NCBI GenBank assembly: GCA_028283605.1
Contig: JAPWKH010000011.1
Coordinates: 1-64,000, forward strand
Length of the DNA: 64,000 nucleotides
Direction: 5' to 3'
Origin: Arachidicoccus sp.
GTDB taxonomy: Bacteria; Bacteroidota; Bacteroidia; Chitinophagales; Chitinophagaceae
Below the pieces are notes generated by a model. It worked only from the letters and a program-made list of their open reading frames with translations, was not told the DNA's origin and made no database searches. Below, piece by piece: positions 1 through 8,794 of the stretch. The first letter of the stretch is position 1. Each line of letters begins with the position of its first letter. The position numbers and the translations under genes were made by a program.

Positions 1-1
1 C

Positions 2-469
2 TCGATCGGCTATACAGTATCTTGGAACGGGCTTTCCCTGACAGCTAGGATAACATATAAGTTCGGATATTATTTCCAACGACAATCCATCAATTACACA
101 TCCTTGTTTTCAACAAACCAGGGGCATTCAGATTATACCAAACGCTGGCAAAAGACCGGTGACGAAAAGACGACCAACGTCCCTTCGATGGTCTATCCGG
201 CAAATTCGGCAAGGGATGCTTTTTACCAGGGATCGGAAACTCTGGTGGACAAAGGCGACAACGTCAGGTTGCAGTATGTCAGCCTGTCTTATGCGATCCC
301 CATGGTTCGGAATTCCCATGACCATTTGAAAAATATAAACCTGTACCTCTCCATCAATGATTTGGGCATTGTCTGGAAAGCCAACAAGGACGGTATTGAC
401 CCGGACTACAGAAACGGGGTAATCCCACCTTCAAAAAGTTTTGTATTTGGACTTAGGGCGGCGTTTTAA
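2..469 (+). CDS. SusC/RagA-family TonB-linked outer membrane receptor, C-terminal end (partial)
   Basis: The reading frame is open from the window edge to a TAA at 467-469. The visible ~155 residues are the last beta-strands of an outer membrane barrel: alternating aromatic/polar strands (RITYKFGYYF, RLQYVSLSYAIP), a variable loop, and the typical SusC ending with NLGIVWKANKDGIDPDY-like text and a terminal Phe (LRAAF). The family imports glycans or other nutrients together with a SusD lipoprotein, and a SusD gene follows 31 bases downstream. The 5' part lies outside the window, so the substrate cannot be inferred. Confidence 0.88.
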   Translation, partial: SIGYTVSWNGLSLTARITYKFGYYFQRQSINYTSLFSTNQGHSDYTKRWQKTGDEKTTNVPSMVYPANSARDAFYQGSETLVDKGDNVRLQYVSLSYAIPMVRNSHDHLKNINLYLSINDLGIVWKANKDGIDPDYRNGVIPPSKSFVFGLRAAF

Positions 470-500
470 ATAACCATTGATCATTTTCAACTCTTATATA

Positions 501-1862
501 ATGAGAAATATAAAAATCTTGAATAGCGTATCATCCTTACTTTTCCTGTGCGCAGTTCTGGTAGGATGCAAAAAATACCTGGATGCCAAATCGGATAAAA
601 AACTGACGGTTCCCACTACGTTGCAGGACATGCAGTCCCTGCTGGATTATTACTACAGGGTAAACAATTATGAGCCGGGGGCGGGCGTCACGGCCTCGGA
701 CGAATATTACTTAACCCATGAAAACTACAATTCCCTTACATTGGAAACTGACCGCAATGTGTATTTATGGAACAAGGATTACCAGTTTCCTGCCGGTTTT
801 AATGACTGGTCCTATGCGTATGACAACGTGTACCGGGCCAATGTTGTGCTGGACAACCTTCCCGGTATAGAAAGAACCGCCAGCAATGGTACGGATTGGG
901 ACAACATCAAGGGACAGGCATTGTTTTTACGGGGAAAATCATTTTTAAAAGTCAGTTATATCTGGTCTTTGTCATACGATTCTGCAACGGCAAGCCAGGA
1001 CCTCGGTATCCCCTTGAGGCTGAACAGCGATTTCAACCAGGTTTCCGTAAGGACTACGGTGAAACAGTCATATGAAAGGATACTTAAAGACCTGGCAGAT
1101 GCCGCTTTGTTGTTGCCGGATAAGCCGTTGCACGTATTGCGCAGCTCCAAAGCCGCAGCCTACGGCTTGTTGGCAAGGACGTATCTGTCAATGAGACTTT
1201 ACGACAGCTGTTTGTTGTATGCCGACAAAAGTTTACAGATCAGCAATACATTGTTGGATTACAATACGCTTGACAGCAATGCCAGTTACCCGATAGGCCA
1301 GTTCAACGACGAAGTAGTAATGGAAAACCAGATTCCGATTCCCCCACCGCCATATTATGGGTATGTGGACACTTCATTGTATTCACTCTATGATAGTAAG
1401 GACTTAAGAAAAGCCATGTTTTTTCAAAGAGTTGCCAACGGTATTTACAGTTTTAAAGGGAGTTATGAAGGATTTGGAAACCTGTTTGGCGGTATTGCAA
1501 CGGACGAGCTCTACCTGATGAGGGCAGAATGTAATGCCAGAACCGGCTCTTTGCAGTCGGCACTGGAAGATCTGAACAAACTACTCGAAAAGAGGTATGT
1601 AAAAGGTTCTTTTGTTTCCGTGGTGTCGAGCTCCAGAACTGAGATCATTGCAACGATTGTAAAGGAAAGAAAAAAGGAACTCCTTTTTCGCGACCTGAGG
1701 TGGATGGACATCAAAAGGCTGAACAAAGAGGACGCCAATATTTCCCTGACAAGAAGCATAAATGGAATCTCATATACATTGGAGCCAAACGATCCCCGGT
1801 TCGCAATGTCCATTCCCGAAGACGTGATAAGTAATTCCGGCATGCAACAAAACCCAAGGTAA
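501..1862 (+). CDS. SusD/RagB-family nutrient-binding outer membrane lipoprotein
   Basis: About 453 residues. I place the start at the ATG at 501 because it gives a short lipoprotein signal peptide ending in LVGCKK, with the lipidated Cys near residue 19; an upstream in-frame start at 477 would add eight residues before it. SusD-like features are the YLDAKSDKK segment after the lipobox, a helical TPR-like body (Y..RANVVLDNLPGI, GQALFLRGKSFLKV) and the C-terminal ELYLMRAECNARTG and RKKELLFRDLRWMDIKRLN motifs. SusD proteins cap SusC receptors and bind the ligand at the cell surface. It forms an operon with the SusC gene just upstream. No glycoside hydrolase lies nearby, so the ligand is unknown. 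Confidence 0.93.
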   Translation: MRNIKILNSVSSLLFLCAVLVGCKKYLDAKSDKKLTVPTTLQDMQSLLDYYYRVNNYEPGAGVTASDEYYLTHENYNSLTLETDRNVYLWNKDYQFPAGFNDWSYAYDNVYRANVVLDNLPGIERTASNGTDWDNIKGQALFLRGKSFLKVSYIWSLSYDSATASQDLGIPLRLNSDFNQVSVRTTVKQSYERILKDLADAALLLPDKPLHVLRSSKAAAYGLLARTYLSMRLYDSCLLYADKSLQISNTLLDYNTLDSNASYPIGQFNDEVVMENQIPIPPPPYYGYVDTSLYSLYDSKDLRKAMFFQRVANGIYSFKGSYEGFGNLFGGIATDELYLMRAECNARTGSLQSALEDLNKLLEKRYVKGSFVSVVSSSRTEIIATIVKERKKELLFRDLRWMDIKRLNKEDANISLTRSINGISYTLEPNDPRFAMSIPEDVISNSGMQQNPR

Positions 1863-1944
1863 AAGGAGTCTCCTGGGGCTAAAAAACATTCTGGCTGGAC
1901 ATCCAAGTCTACGTTTATTGAAAACATATTCGGACAAATCAAAA

Positions 1945-1973
1945 AGGTTGCCTTTAAGGCAACCTCTGTTTTT
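1945..1973. terminator. Rho-independent terminator after susD
   Basis: AGGTTGCCTT at 1945-1954 pairs with AAGGCAACCT at 1956-1965. The stem is preceded by an A-run and followed by CTGTTTTT, so it can act in both directions between susD and the convergent small gene at 1988. Confidence 0.8.
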
Positions 1974-1987
1974 CGAGAAAACTATGT

Positions 1988-2290
1988 TTAGTTTTGCATA
2001 GCGACAGTGTTTGAGGTTACATCTGAAATAGATAATATAGAGGCGACAAAATCCGAAACATTGTCTTCCGTTGAGCACACAACGCAAGGTTTGCCGGTTC
2101 CGGTACAGCCAGGTGCACTTGGTGACGAAGTCCTTTCCCAATTGTCTTCGTTTTGATAATCGCTCAACGTGGTTTCACTCCCGGTATAGTGAAAGTAATT
2201 GGTAGTCGTTTTTGCAAAAACGACTACGGTAACCAAAACCAATGCAAGCAAGGCAACTATTGCCTTAAGTCTATTTTTGTTTGTTTTCAT
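1988..2290 (-). CDS. Small exported protein of unknown function (DUF6520-like)
   Basis: A 100-residue protein with an N-terminal signal peptide (KNRLKAIVALLALVLVTVVVFA) followed by a polar mature part with YFHYTG, NEDNW and a CTGTGKPCVVC cluster of three cysteines. The size, signal and PCxxC-like centre resemble the short DUF6520-type proteins common in Bacteroidota, but I assign this from memory of the pattern only. It is transcribed away from the AraC-type regulator upstream of it and converges on susD. Function unknown. Confidence 0.6.
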   Translation of the reverse strand: MKTNKNRLKAIVALLALVLVTVVVFAKTTTNYFHYTGSETTLSDYQNEDNWERTSSPSAPGCTGTGKPCVVCSTEDNVSDFVASILSISDVTSNTVAMQN

Positions 2291-2339
2291 GATATAAAAA
2301 TTTAATTGGATTAATATAAACTATGTCAATTTTCTACAA

Positions 2340-2375
2340 GGCCATGGATATAGTTTGAAGTCCATACCCATGGCC
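2340..2375. repeat. Inverted repeat upstream of the small exported protein
   Basis: GGCCATGG at 2340-2347 and CCATGGCC at 2368-2375 form perfect 8-bp arms around a 20-base loop. It lies in the 294-base gap between the AraC-type gene and the small exported protein, about 50 bases upstream of the latter's start, so it could be an operator or an RNA hairpin in its leader. The rest of the gap shows nothing recognisable. Confidence 0.45.
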
Positions 2376-2584
2376 GATCTTCGAATGAAACCGGACATTC
2401 CCGAATGAGGGATTCTTGAAATTTTTTGTTGTGCATTCATAACGGAAATTTTAGAAGTGAATGATGACAACACAAAATTCCATAAAGTACACAAGGGCTT
2501 ATGTCCCCAAAAGAAATATTAGTTGGGAAATTTGACAACTGATAACCAATTACTTAGCCTTGATTAACCGTTTTTGAAGGAAAA

Positions 2585-3400
2585 TTAGCGCTCTTTTTGG
2601 ATGATTTCGGATGGAGCAACACCAAAATATTTTTTGAAAGCCTTGTCAAAGGCGTGTAGGGAGGAATACCCAAGGATATCCGCAACTTCCGATGGTCTGG
2701 TGTTTTTAAGGGGCAGTAGTTCATAGGCCGATTCCATTCGTTTGTTTTGCCAGAAACGCAGTGGAGGTGACCCTGTTTTCAGGGCAAACATTTTCTTGAA
2801 GGGGTTAGTGTTTACATGCATTTTCCTGGCAAGTCTCCTTATGCCCAGGAACTCGGAAAGGTCCGACAGCACCAGCGCAATGACCTCTTCCAGCTTTTCG
2901 GAATGCTCAGAAATATGCGGGTTGTTTTTGGGAACTTCCTTAGGGCTCAGGAGTAGGCTGACAAAGGTCTTGACGGTCAATCCGACAAGAAACGTGTCGG
3001 GACGGGTCTCTGTTCCCAGGTATTCCAAAAGAAAAGAGGCAACAGACCTGGTCCTACTGTATACAAAGTGTCTTTCCATATCCGGTGAGGGGAAGCTCTG
3101 CAATACATTTTTGGGAATGAGCCTTTTGGCTCCACGGTAATACATTGCGAAGTCTTTAATATATTCCCTTGGCATGAACACGAGCAGGGACTGCCCCTGG
3201 GATCCGTTTTCCACGGTTAACCTTAACTTTATACAACTTGTGAACATCAACTCAAGGTGCTCAACTTCATCAAGATTTAACTGCTCTACATAACCAGATT
3301 CTGCACGTGTAAAAATTAGACAATCCGGCTTGGCATTCTTTAACAGAAATTCATAAAGGCTTTTCCATTGATTACAACGGCAACAGACTCTACCAACCAT
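2585..3400 (-). CDS. AraC-family transcriptional regulator, N-terminus apparently truncated
   Basis: The C-terminal ~100 residues form a double helix-turn-helix AraC/XylS domain: SDLSEFLGIRRLARKMHVNT then FKKMFALKTGSPPLRFWQNKR, followed by the second helix-turn-helix with PSEVADILGYSSLHAFDKAFKKYFGVAPSE. The N-terminal part (ESGYVEQLNLDEVEHLELMF and on) is a probable sensor region. The first ~29 residues of the open frame are antisense to an acetyltransferase remnant on the plus strand (3313-3669), so they are probably not original; an internal ATG lies at 3247. It faces away from the dehydrogenase cluster starting at 4071 and could have controlled it, or the susCD pair, but this is inference. 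Confidence 0.8.
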   Translation of the reverse strand: MVGRVCCRCNQWKSLYEFLLKNAKPDCLIFTRAESGYVEQLNLDEVEHLELMFTSCIKLRLTVENGSQGQSLLVFMPREYIKDFAMYYRGAKRLIPKNVLQSFPSPDMERHFVYSRTRSVASFLLEYLGTETRPDTFLVGLTVKTFVSLLLSPKEVPKNNPHISEHSEKLEEVIALVLSDLSEFLGIRRLARKMHVNTNPFKKMFALKTGSPPLRFWQNKRMESAYELLPLKNTRPSEVADILGYSSLHAFDKAFKKYFGVAPSEIIQKER

Positions 3401-3669
3401 ATTATTATCCTTTTGGCGGTTTCACAGAACGCAACGCGACCAAGGCAGAACTTGGCAATTATGCCTTATTAACAGACAATTTATATGTAGTTGGCGGCAG
3501 ACCAATTTTTGACGACAAAGTGCGGCTGATAAAAGAGTTAGTTTGTAATCAAATGTTGCTGGACAAACAAATTGATTTTTCAATTTCTGAAAACATAACA
3601 AAACTTGAATCGACAAATCATAAAAACTTATTTTGGGATAAAATACAAACGAATAACATTCCTGAATAA
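3313..3669 (+). pseudogene. GNAT-family N-acetyltransferase fragment
   Basis: The plus-strand frame is open from a stop at 3310-3312 to TAA at 3667-3669 and reads KLDNPAWHSLTEIHKGFSID, then YPFGGFTE, then YVVGGRPIFDDKVRLIKELV. This pattern matches the N-terminal third of GNAT acetyltransferases that begin with LDNPxWxSL. There is no start codon, and the C-terminal acetyl-CoA-binding half is missing: the frame leaves the family after NHKNLFW and ends ten residues later. It is therefore truncated at both ends. Its 5' end overlaps the AraC gene on the other strand, which marks a recombination junction near 3310. Family call from recognition only. Confidence 0.5.
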
Positions 3670-4070
3670 TAGTAATTGCGATTAAAAAAAAGATTCTGGT
3701 CAATTAGAGATTCTGACTTCAAGAAATTGAGAAAATAAATTTGATATGGATGGCACATTTCTATTTTAGTCCTTAGAAATTGGATATTAATTTATTCCTG
3801 ACTATATAAGAAATTCTTACCAAATTATCTGAAACCTTTAAAATATCAGATCCTAAAAAACATTTATTTTTTTAAGAGGATTTTCCAAATTTAACTGATT
3901 TTAAAAATAACTTATAGAAAAAACATTTTTCACCATTTATAAAATGCATGCATCTATGAAATTTGGTCTGTTATTAAAATGCTATTTAGCATTGTCTTAA
4001 TTCTCGAATTATCAATTGTTTGTTAGCTTAGTAGTGAATTTAATTGTTCAATTACAAAAAACGGAATATT
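3670..4070. other. AT-rich intergenic region without a recognised gene
   Basis: About 400 bases of AT-rich sequence between the acetyltransferase remnant and the aldehyde dehydrogenase. I see no open frame with coding character, no RNA gene and no clear TAnnTTTG promoter element. It must contain the promoter of the aldehyde dehydrogenase gene. Confidence 0.5.
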
Positions 4071-5474
4071 ATGAATACGAGTGGAAGTGCTTCTATCAAA
4101 GAAGTATTTGAAAAACAGAAGAAACAGGCTTTGAAGCAACGCCTCACAACAGCAGAAGAACGCATTGCCCTTTTGCAAAAACTGAAAGCTGCCTTGCCCG
4201 GCATTCAGGATAAGATTATTGAAGCATTGGCTAAGGATGTATCGAAGCCTACGTTTGAGACCCATTATATGGAATACGCAGGTCTTTTCGGGGTCATAGA
4301 CCTTACCTGTGCCAACCTGGCCAAATGGATGGAACCGGAAGTACGTGCTTCTGCCATAGATCCCAATGCCACAGTAGAAATCAGGCCCGAGGCACGCGGG
4401 GTTGTATTGGTCATCGGCCCTTGGAACGTACCTTTTTTACTGGCCATCGAACCAATGGTAGCGGCGCTTGCAGCCGGCAATACAGTAATCATAAAACCAT
4501 CTGAACTGACGCCTCATACGAGTCGTTTAATTGCAGAATTTATTCCGACTGTATTTCCTCCCGAAATCGTTTCCGTGGTTGAAGGTGGCGTAGAAGAAAC
4601 AGGAGAATTGCTGAAACTCCCCTTTGACCATATTTTCTTTACGGGAAGTCCCAAAGTAGGTAAAGTAGTTATGGAAGCGGCTTCCAAAAACCTCACCACC
4701 GTTACGCTGGAACTGGGTGGAAAATCACCTTGTTTTGTTGACGAAACAGCGGATATTGACCGTGCAGCCGAAGCCATCATGCACAAGAAAACCATCAACG
4801 GCGGGCAGATTTGCATTTCACCCGACTATATCCTTGTGCATAAAAGCAAGGAAAAAGAACTCATTGGTGCTTTCAAGAAATACATCGATCAGTTCTATTA
4901 TTCCACGGGTTCTTTTGAAGGCGACGATATGTCACACATTATCAATCAAAGAAACTACGACCGTCTGAAGGGACTTTACGACGATGCAATAGCCAATGGT
5001 GCAAAAGTTGCGTTTGGCGGAACTTTTCACGAGGAGGATATTCAGATTGAACCAACCATTCTGACCAACGTTTCTTATGATAGCAAGATAATGCAGGAAG
5101 AAATATTTGGGCCTTTACTTCCCGTAATTCCTTACGAAAAACTGGATGAGGCTATCGATCATGTCAACAAAAATTCAAAACCATTGGCATTGTATGTTTT
5201 CAGTCAAAATGAAAATACTGTTGAAACGGTTATTTCCAATACATCCTCTGGCGGTGTTACCGTAAACGAAGGTATGTTGCATGTCTTTGATCCAAGTTTG
5301 CCATTCGGTGGCATTAACGGCAGCGGCATGGGCGTTTACCACGGCATATACGGATTCCGTGAACTGAGCCACCTGAAACCGATATACAAAGCCAGCAACG
5401 GTCCGTTGGATGAATCCCTGCACCCTCCTTTTGCTGCTAAAATGAAAGAGGCCAGTGAACCTGTGCTTTCCTGA
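4071..5474 (+). CDS. NAD(P)-dependent aldehyde dehydrogenase (ALDH class 3 / coniferyl-type)
   Basis: A 467-residue enzyme; the start ATG at 4071 is preferred over an upstream frame extension. It shows the ALDH signatures: the GPWNVPF substrate/cofactor segment, KPSELTP, FFTGSPKVG for cofactor binding, LELGGKSP with the general-base Glu near residue 214, and GGQICISPDY with the catalytic Cys near 248, then EEIFGPLLP. Length and the short N-terminus resemble class 3 and coniferyl aldehyde dehydrogenases, which oxidise aldehydes to carboxylic acids and may be cytosolic or membrane-associated. It is separated from the following SDR gene by a terminator, so it has its own transcript, but it fits as the last step after the alcohol dehydrogenases downstream. 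Confidence 0.93.
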   Translation: MNTSGSASIKEVFEKQKKQALKQRLTTAEERIALLQKLKAALPGIQDKIIEALAKDVSKPTFETHYMEYAGLFGVIDLTCANLAKWMEPEVRASAIDPNATVEIRPEARGVVLVIGPWNVPFLLAIEPMVAALAAGNTVIIKPSELTPHTSRLIAEFIPTVFPPEIVSVVEGGVEETGELLKLPFDHIFFTGSPKVGKVVMEAASKNLTTVTLELGGKSPCFVDETADIDRAAEAIMHKKTINGGQICISPDYILVHKSKEKELIGAFKKYIDQFYYSTGSFEGDDMSHIINQRNYDRLKGLYDDAIANGAKVAFGGTFHEEDIQIEPTILTNVSYDSKIMQEEIFGPLLPVIPYEKLDEAIDHVNKNSKPLALYVFSQNENTVETVISNTSSGGVTVNEGMLHVFDPSLPFGGINGSGMGVYHGIYGFRELSHLKPIYKASNGPLDESLHPPFAAKMKEASEPVLS

Positions 5475-5505
5475 TTTTCAAATAGGGCGCATCATGTAAC
5501 AGTGT

Positions 5506-5551
5506 AAAAATCCGGCGCTCAATGGGTTTATCCATGCAATGCCGGATTTTT
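5506..5551 (+). terminator. Rho-independent terminator after aldehyde dehydrogenase
   Basis: AAAAATCCGGC at 5506-5516 pairs with GCCGGATTTTT at 5541-5551 around a 24-base loop. The T-run supports termination 30 bases after the stop codon. Confidence 0.75.
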
Positions 5552-5572
5552 AAATCTTAAATCTAAATGTCA

Positions 5573-5604
5573 ATACCGGTATTCATTTTTTACATATTTA
5601 CCGG
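5573..5604. promoter_or_regulatory. TACCGG-containing palindrome and half-site upstream of the SDR operon
   Basis: ATACCGGTAT at 5573-5582 is a perfect 10-bp palindrome, and a second TACCGG occurs at 5599-5604, 25 bases downstream of the first. They lie about 40-70 bases before the first SDR start, where a repressor or activator of the operon could bind. No regulator is assigned. Confidence 0.35.
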
Positions 5605-5642
5605 AATCATCAGTATAAACAACAAAAATAAAATAACATATC

Positions 5643-6389
5643 ATGGGTAGATTAACAGGAAAAGTCGCCATCATCACAGGTGCGGCCCAAGGCATGGGCG
5701 AATCCCACGCAAGAACATTTGTAGCCGAAGGTGCTAAAGTAATAATGACAGACTTGAATGAAGCTCGTGGCAATGAAATTGCCACGGAATTGGGTGAAAA
5801 TGCCTTTTTTATAAAACAGGACGTAACCAAAGTGGAAGACTGGAAAAATGTGGTTGCCCAGGCCGAAGCCAAATTTGGGCCGGTCAATGTATTGGTCAAT
5901 AATGCCGGTATTCTGGGGCCAATAAGAAATGCAGTCGAGCTTACAGAAGAAGAGTACGGAAAGGTCATTGCCATTAACCAAAACAGTGTGTATTACGGAA
6001 TGAAATACACGTTGCCCTCTATGATAAAAGCCGGTATCGGTTCTATCGTGAATATATCATCCATTGCCGGTATTGTGGCTATTTACGGGTATCCCAGCCT
6101 GGCATATATGGGCAGTAAATTTGCCGTGCGCGGCATGACCAAGGCCGTTGCCGTGGAATTTGCCAAGCATAACATCCGTGCCAATTCGGTTCATCCCGGG
6201 TTTATCAAGACACCGATGATGGCCGAGGCTACCGATGAAGGTGGCGGCGAGGCAACAAAAATCATCCCGTTGGGCAGATTGGCCGAAACCCGGGAAGTCA
6301 GCAACCTGGTTATTTTCTTAGCATCAGACGAGTCATCTTATATGACCGGCACCGAACAGATTATCGACGGCGGCATGAGCGTTCAATAA
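5643..6389 (+). CDS. Short-chain dehydrogenase/reductase, classical type (first of two)
   Basis: 248 residues. The Rossmann glycine motif TGAAQGMG is at about residues 13-20, with VNNAGILGP in the middle and the catalytic Ser-Tyr-Lys triad as NISSIAG plus YMGSK. NIRANSVHPGFIKTPM and the C-terminal IDGGMSVQ complete the fold. Acidic residues after the second beta-strand (TDLNEA) favour NAD over NADP. The family includes cyclic-alcohol and 3-alpha-hydroxysteroid dehydrogenases, but the substrate cannot be read from sequence. It lies 26 bases before a second SDR and 39 bases further a zinc alcohol dehydrogenase, forming a three-gene operon. Confidence 0.92.
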   Translation: MGRLTGKVAIITGAAQGMGESHARTFVAEGAKVIMTDLNEARGNEIATELGENAFFIKQDVTKVEDWKNVVAQAEAKFGPVNVLVNNAGILGPIRNAVELTEEEYGKVIAINQNSVYYGMKYTLPSMIKAGIGSIVNISSIAGIVAIYGYPSLAYMGSKFAVRGMTKAVAVEFAKHNIRANSVHPGFIKTPMMAEATDEGGGEATKIIPLGRLAETREVSNLVIFLASDESSYMTGTEQIIDGGMSVQ

Positions 6390-6415
6390 ATAATTAAAAG
6401 AAATAACCATAAAAA

Positions 6416-7171
6416 ATGTCCAAACAATTTGAAAATAAAGTTGCAGTAACCACCGGTTCTGCATCAGGAATGGGAAAGCAAACGGCCATAGAATTTGCCA
6501 AGCAAGGGGCAAAAGTCGTCATTGCAGACTGGGCAGACGGCACGGATACCGTCAATGCCATCAAGGCATTGGGCGGTGAAGCCCTCTACGTGAAGTGTGA
6601 TGTTTCCAAAGAGGCAGACGTAAAGAATGTCATCGACACGGCTGTGGCCACTTTTGGCTCCGTTGATTTTGGTTTCAACAATGCCGGCGTCGAACTGGGT
6701 GGTTTCCCTTTGGAACAAACATCCGTCGAAGAATTTGACAAGGTCGTAGGCATCAACCTGAGAGGCGTGTTCCTTTGCATCAAATACGAAGCCATACAAA
6801 TGCTCAAACAGGGCAAGGGCGTTATCGTTAACACTGCCTCAGCGGCAGGTTTGGTGGGCGTTCCGTCATTGTCCGCATATACGGCTTCCAAGCATGGTAT
6901 CGTAGGGCTTACCAAGACGGCCGCACTTGATTTTGGCAAGCGTGGCATCCGCATCAATACCGTATGCCCCGGGGCAATCCGTACTCCGATGCTGGAAGAT
7001 ACGATGAAAAACAGTGCAGCCGCAAAGGAACAGATAGAGGCTTCCCAGATATTGGGCAGAATAGGTGAGCCACAGGAAATCGCTGATGCGGTGATATGGT
7101 TATGTTCCGATGCCTCTTCGTTTGTAAATGGCGTTTCGCTGCCTGTTGACGGTGGCTGGGTGGCTCAATAA
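6416..7171 (+). CDS. Short-chain dehydrogenase/reductase, classical type (second of two)
   Basis: 251 residues with TGSASGMG (cofactor), FNNAGVELGG, NTASAAGLVG and the catalytic YTASK, then RGIRINTVCPGAIRTPM and SFVNGVSLPVDGGWVAQ at the end. It is only moderately similar to the preceding SDR, so this is not a recent duplication; two different oxidation steps or substrates are likely. Sequence after strand two (ADWADG) suggests NAD. It sits in the same operon between the first SDR and the zinc-dependent alcohol dehydrogenase. Confidence 0.92.
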   Translation: MSKQFENKVAVTTGSASGMGKQTAIEFAKQGAKVVIADWADGTDTVNAIKALGGEALYVKCDVSKEADVKNVIDTAVATFGSVDFGFNNAGVELGGFPLEQTSVEEFDKVVGINLRGVFLCIKYEAIQMLKQGKGVIVNTASAAGLVGVPSLSAYTASKHGIVGLTKTAALDFGKRGIRINTVCPGAIRTPMLEDTMKNSAAAKEQIEASQILGRIGEPQEIADAVIWLCSDASSFVNGVSLPVDGGWVAQ

Positions 7172-7209
7172 ATCTAAAAAGGATTCACATTAAAAAACAG
7201 GATAATATT

Positions 7210-8310
7210 ATGAAAGCTTCCATAGTAGATGAAGTTGGCGGTAAATTTAAGACCGTCGATGTAGAAATAGATCAACCTCAAGGATTTGAAGTGCTGATTT
7301 CTGTTAAGGCTTCCGGCCTTTGCCATTCAGATTTGCATATCCGCGACCATGGGTTTGGCTATCCTTTTCCTTCCGTTCTAGGGCATGAATTAGCCGGAAT
7401 CGTGGAAGCGGTTGGCGAAACGGTTACCGATTTTAAAGTGGGCGACCATGTGGTCGGCTGCCTCATACAATATTGTGGGCATTGCGAAAATTGCCTCAGC
7501 GGCAAAACATACATGTGCCTGCATCCGGAAGAAACCCTTCGTAAAGAAACCGTCAAACCCCGTTTGTATGGAAAAGATGGTTCAGCCGTGGTAAACCAGG
7601 GATTTGGTTTGGGTGGCTTCGCCGAAAAAGCGTTGGTACACCAGAATCAACTGGCAAAAGTACCGGACGAAATGCCGTTTGACAAAGCCTGTATATTAGG
7701 TTGCGGTACCGTTACCGGTGCCGGCGCCATCATCAATACCGCCCATGTAAGGCCGGGGGACTCCGTAGCGATTATAGGTACAGGCGGGGTGGGCTTAAAC
7801 GCCATTGCCGGTGCCAAGGTAGCGGGAGCTACCACCATTATCGCCATTGATATTGATGATGAAAAGCTGGAATTTTCCAGGCGCTTCGGAGCTACCCATA
7901 CCGTTAACTCCAAAAATGAAGACCCGGTAGCTAAGGTTAAAGAAATTACCAACGGCGGAGTGGACGTAGCACTGGAAGTTATAGGGCTGAAAGCTACTTC
8001 TGAACAGGCTTTGCACATGGCCAAGAAAGGCGGCGGCGCCTATCTCATTGGCCTGGCTAAACCCGGCACTATATTGAGTGTGGAGTCTTTTGAGGAAATG
8101 GTTGCCTACAACAAACATCTGGAAGGCGTGATGATGGGTTCTTCAGACCTGAAAAGGGATATCCCGATGTATGCCCAGCTTTACCTGCAAGGCCGGATGA
8201 ACCTGGATGACCTGGTTTATAAAACCATCTCCATCGATCAGGTCGAAGAAGCATACGAAGAACTGGCTTCCGGAAAAATAATCGGAAGATCTGTTATTAC
8301 GTCGTTCTAA
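7210..8310 (+). CDS. Zinc-dependent alcohol dehydrogenase (MDR superfamily)
   Basis: 366 residues. The catalytic zinc ligands are visible as GLCHSD and GHELAG, and the structural zinc site as CGHCENC followed by MC. The Rossmann motif is GTGGVG with AIDIDD after strand two, typical of NAD binding. It resembles class III-like and aryl-alcohol dehydrogenases (MDR family). As the last gene of the SDR-SDR-ADH operon and near an ALDH, it probably oxidises an alcohol to an aldehyde or ketone; the true substrate is unknown. Codon and base use match the upstream GC-richer segment rather than the genes after 8.7 kb. Confidence 0.93.
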   Translation: MKASIVDEVGGKFKTVDVEIDQPQGFEVLISVKASGLCHSDLHIRDHGFGYPFPSVLGHELAGIVEAVGETVTDFKVGDHVVGCLIQYCGHCENCLSGKTYMCLHPEETLRKETVKPRLYGKDGSAVVNQGFGLGGFAEKALVHQNQLAKVPDEMPFDKACILGCGTVTGAGAIINTAHVRPGDSVAIIGTGGVGLNAIAGAKVAGATTIIAIDIDDEKLEFSRRFGATHTVNSKNEDPVAKVKEITNGGVDVALEVIGLKATSEQALHMAKKGGGAYLIGLAKPGTILSVESFEEMVAYNKHLEGVMMGSSDLKRDIPMYAQLYLQGRMNLDDLVYKTISIDQVEEAYEELASGKIIGRSVITSF

Positions 8311-8700
8311 GGCATTTGATATGCATAGAAATGTTTAGTAATTGGCATTGTTGTAGTTTGAGCAGAGACAGTGCAGGTACCGAAGGGCTTTTATTCCCCG
8401 CAGGAGAGGGCCTTTTAAGAAATGTTGGTGGAAATATTGCTGGAAAAATGGAAAACACTTTTCTTTTATAACGATAGTAGATACAGCCTTTATTGGCTAA
8501 ACAATACACTTAAAGGCAGGACAGATGTTAAATAAAAATTACAGTTTTTTATGAATATTATTTTATTTTATTAAAACTGTTTTGATCCCTAATTATACTT
8601 CAATAATCTACTGCCAAAATTTTTCTCTTATATACTTATTTCAATAAAATTGATATCACATTGCTAATCTTAAAGTTCGAATTTTTTAGATTTAACCAAT
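8311..8700. other. Intergenic region marking a base-composition change
   Basis: No gene is visible. The first ~200 bases keep the GC-richer composition of the upstream cluster, then the sequence becomes very AT-rich from about 8520. ACAGTTTT at 8541-8548 and AAAACTGT at 8573-8580 form inverted arms with a 24-base loop. This is a plausible edge of the 1-8.3 kb segment. Confidence 0.4.
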
Positions 8701-8708
8701 TATCTTTG
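8701..8708 (+). promoter_or_regulatory. Bacteroidota-type -7 promoter element for the PDH E2 gene
   Basis: TATCTTTG fits the Bacteroidota -7 consensus TAnnTTTG and lies 87 bases before the E2 start codon. The -33 element is not clear. Confidence 0.5.
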
Positions 8709-8794
8709 CCTTTATAAAAATCATTTGTGTTTTTTGATGTAATTTCACACACAATTTTTTAGTTAAATATAAGAATAAATAATATATCTGATTT

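Noticed and set aside
6416-7171. Recent tandem duplication of the two SDR genes
   Set aside because: Motifs agree but the sequences differ widely in length and identity of segments; they are separate members of the family.
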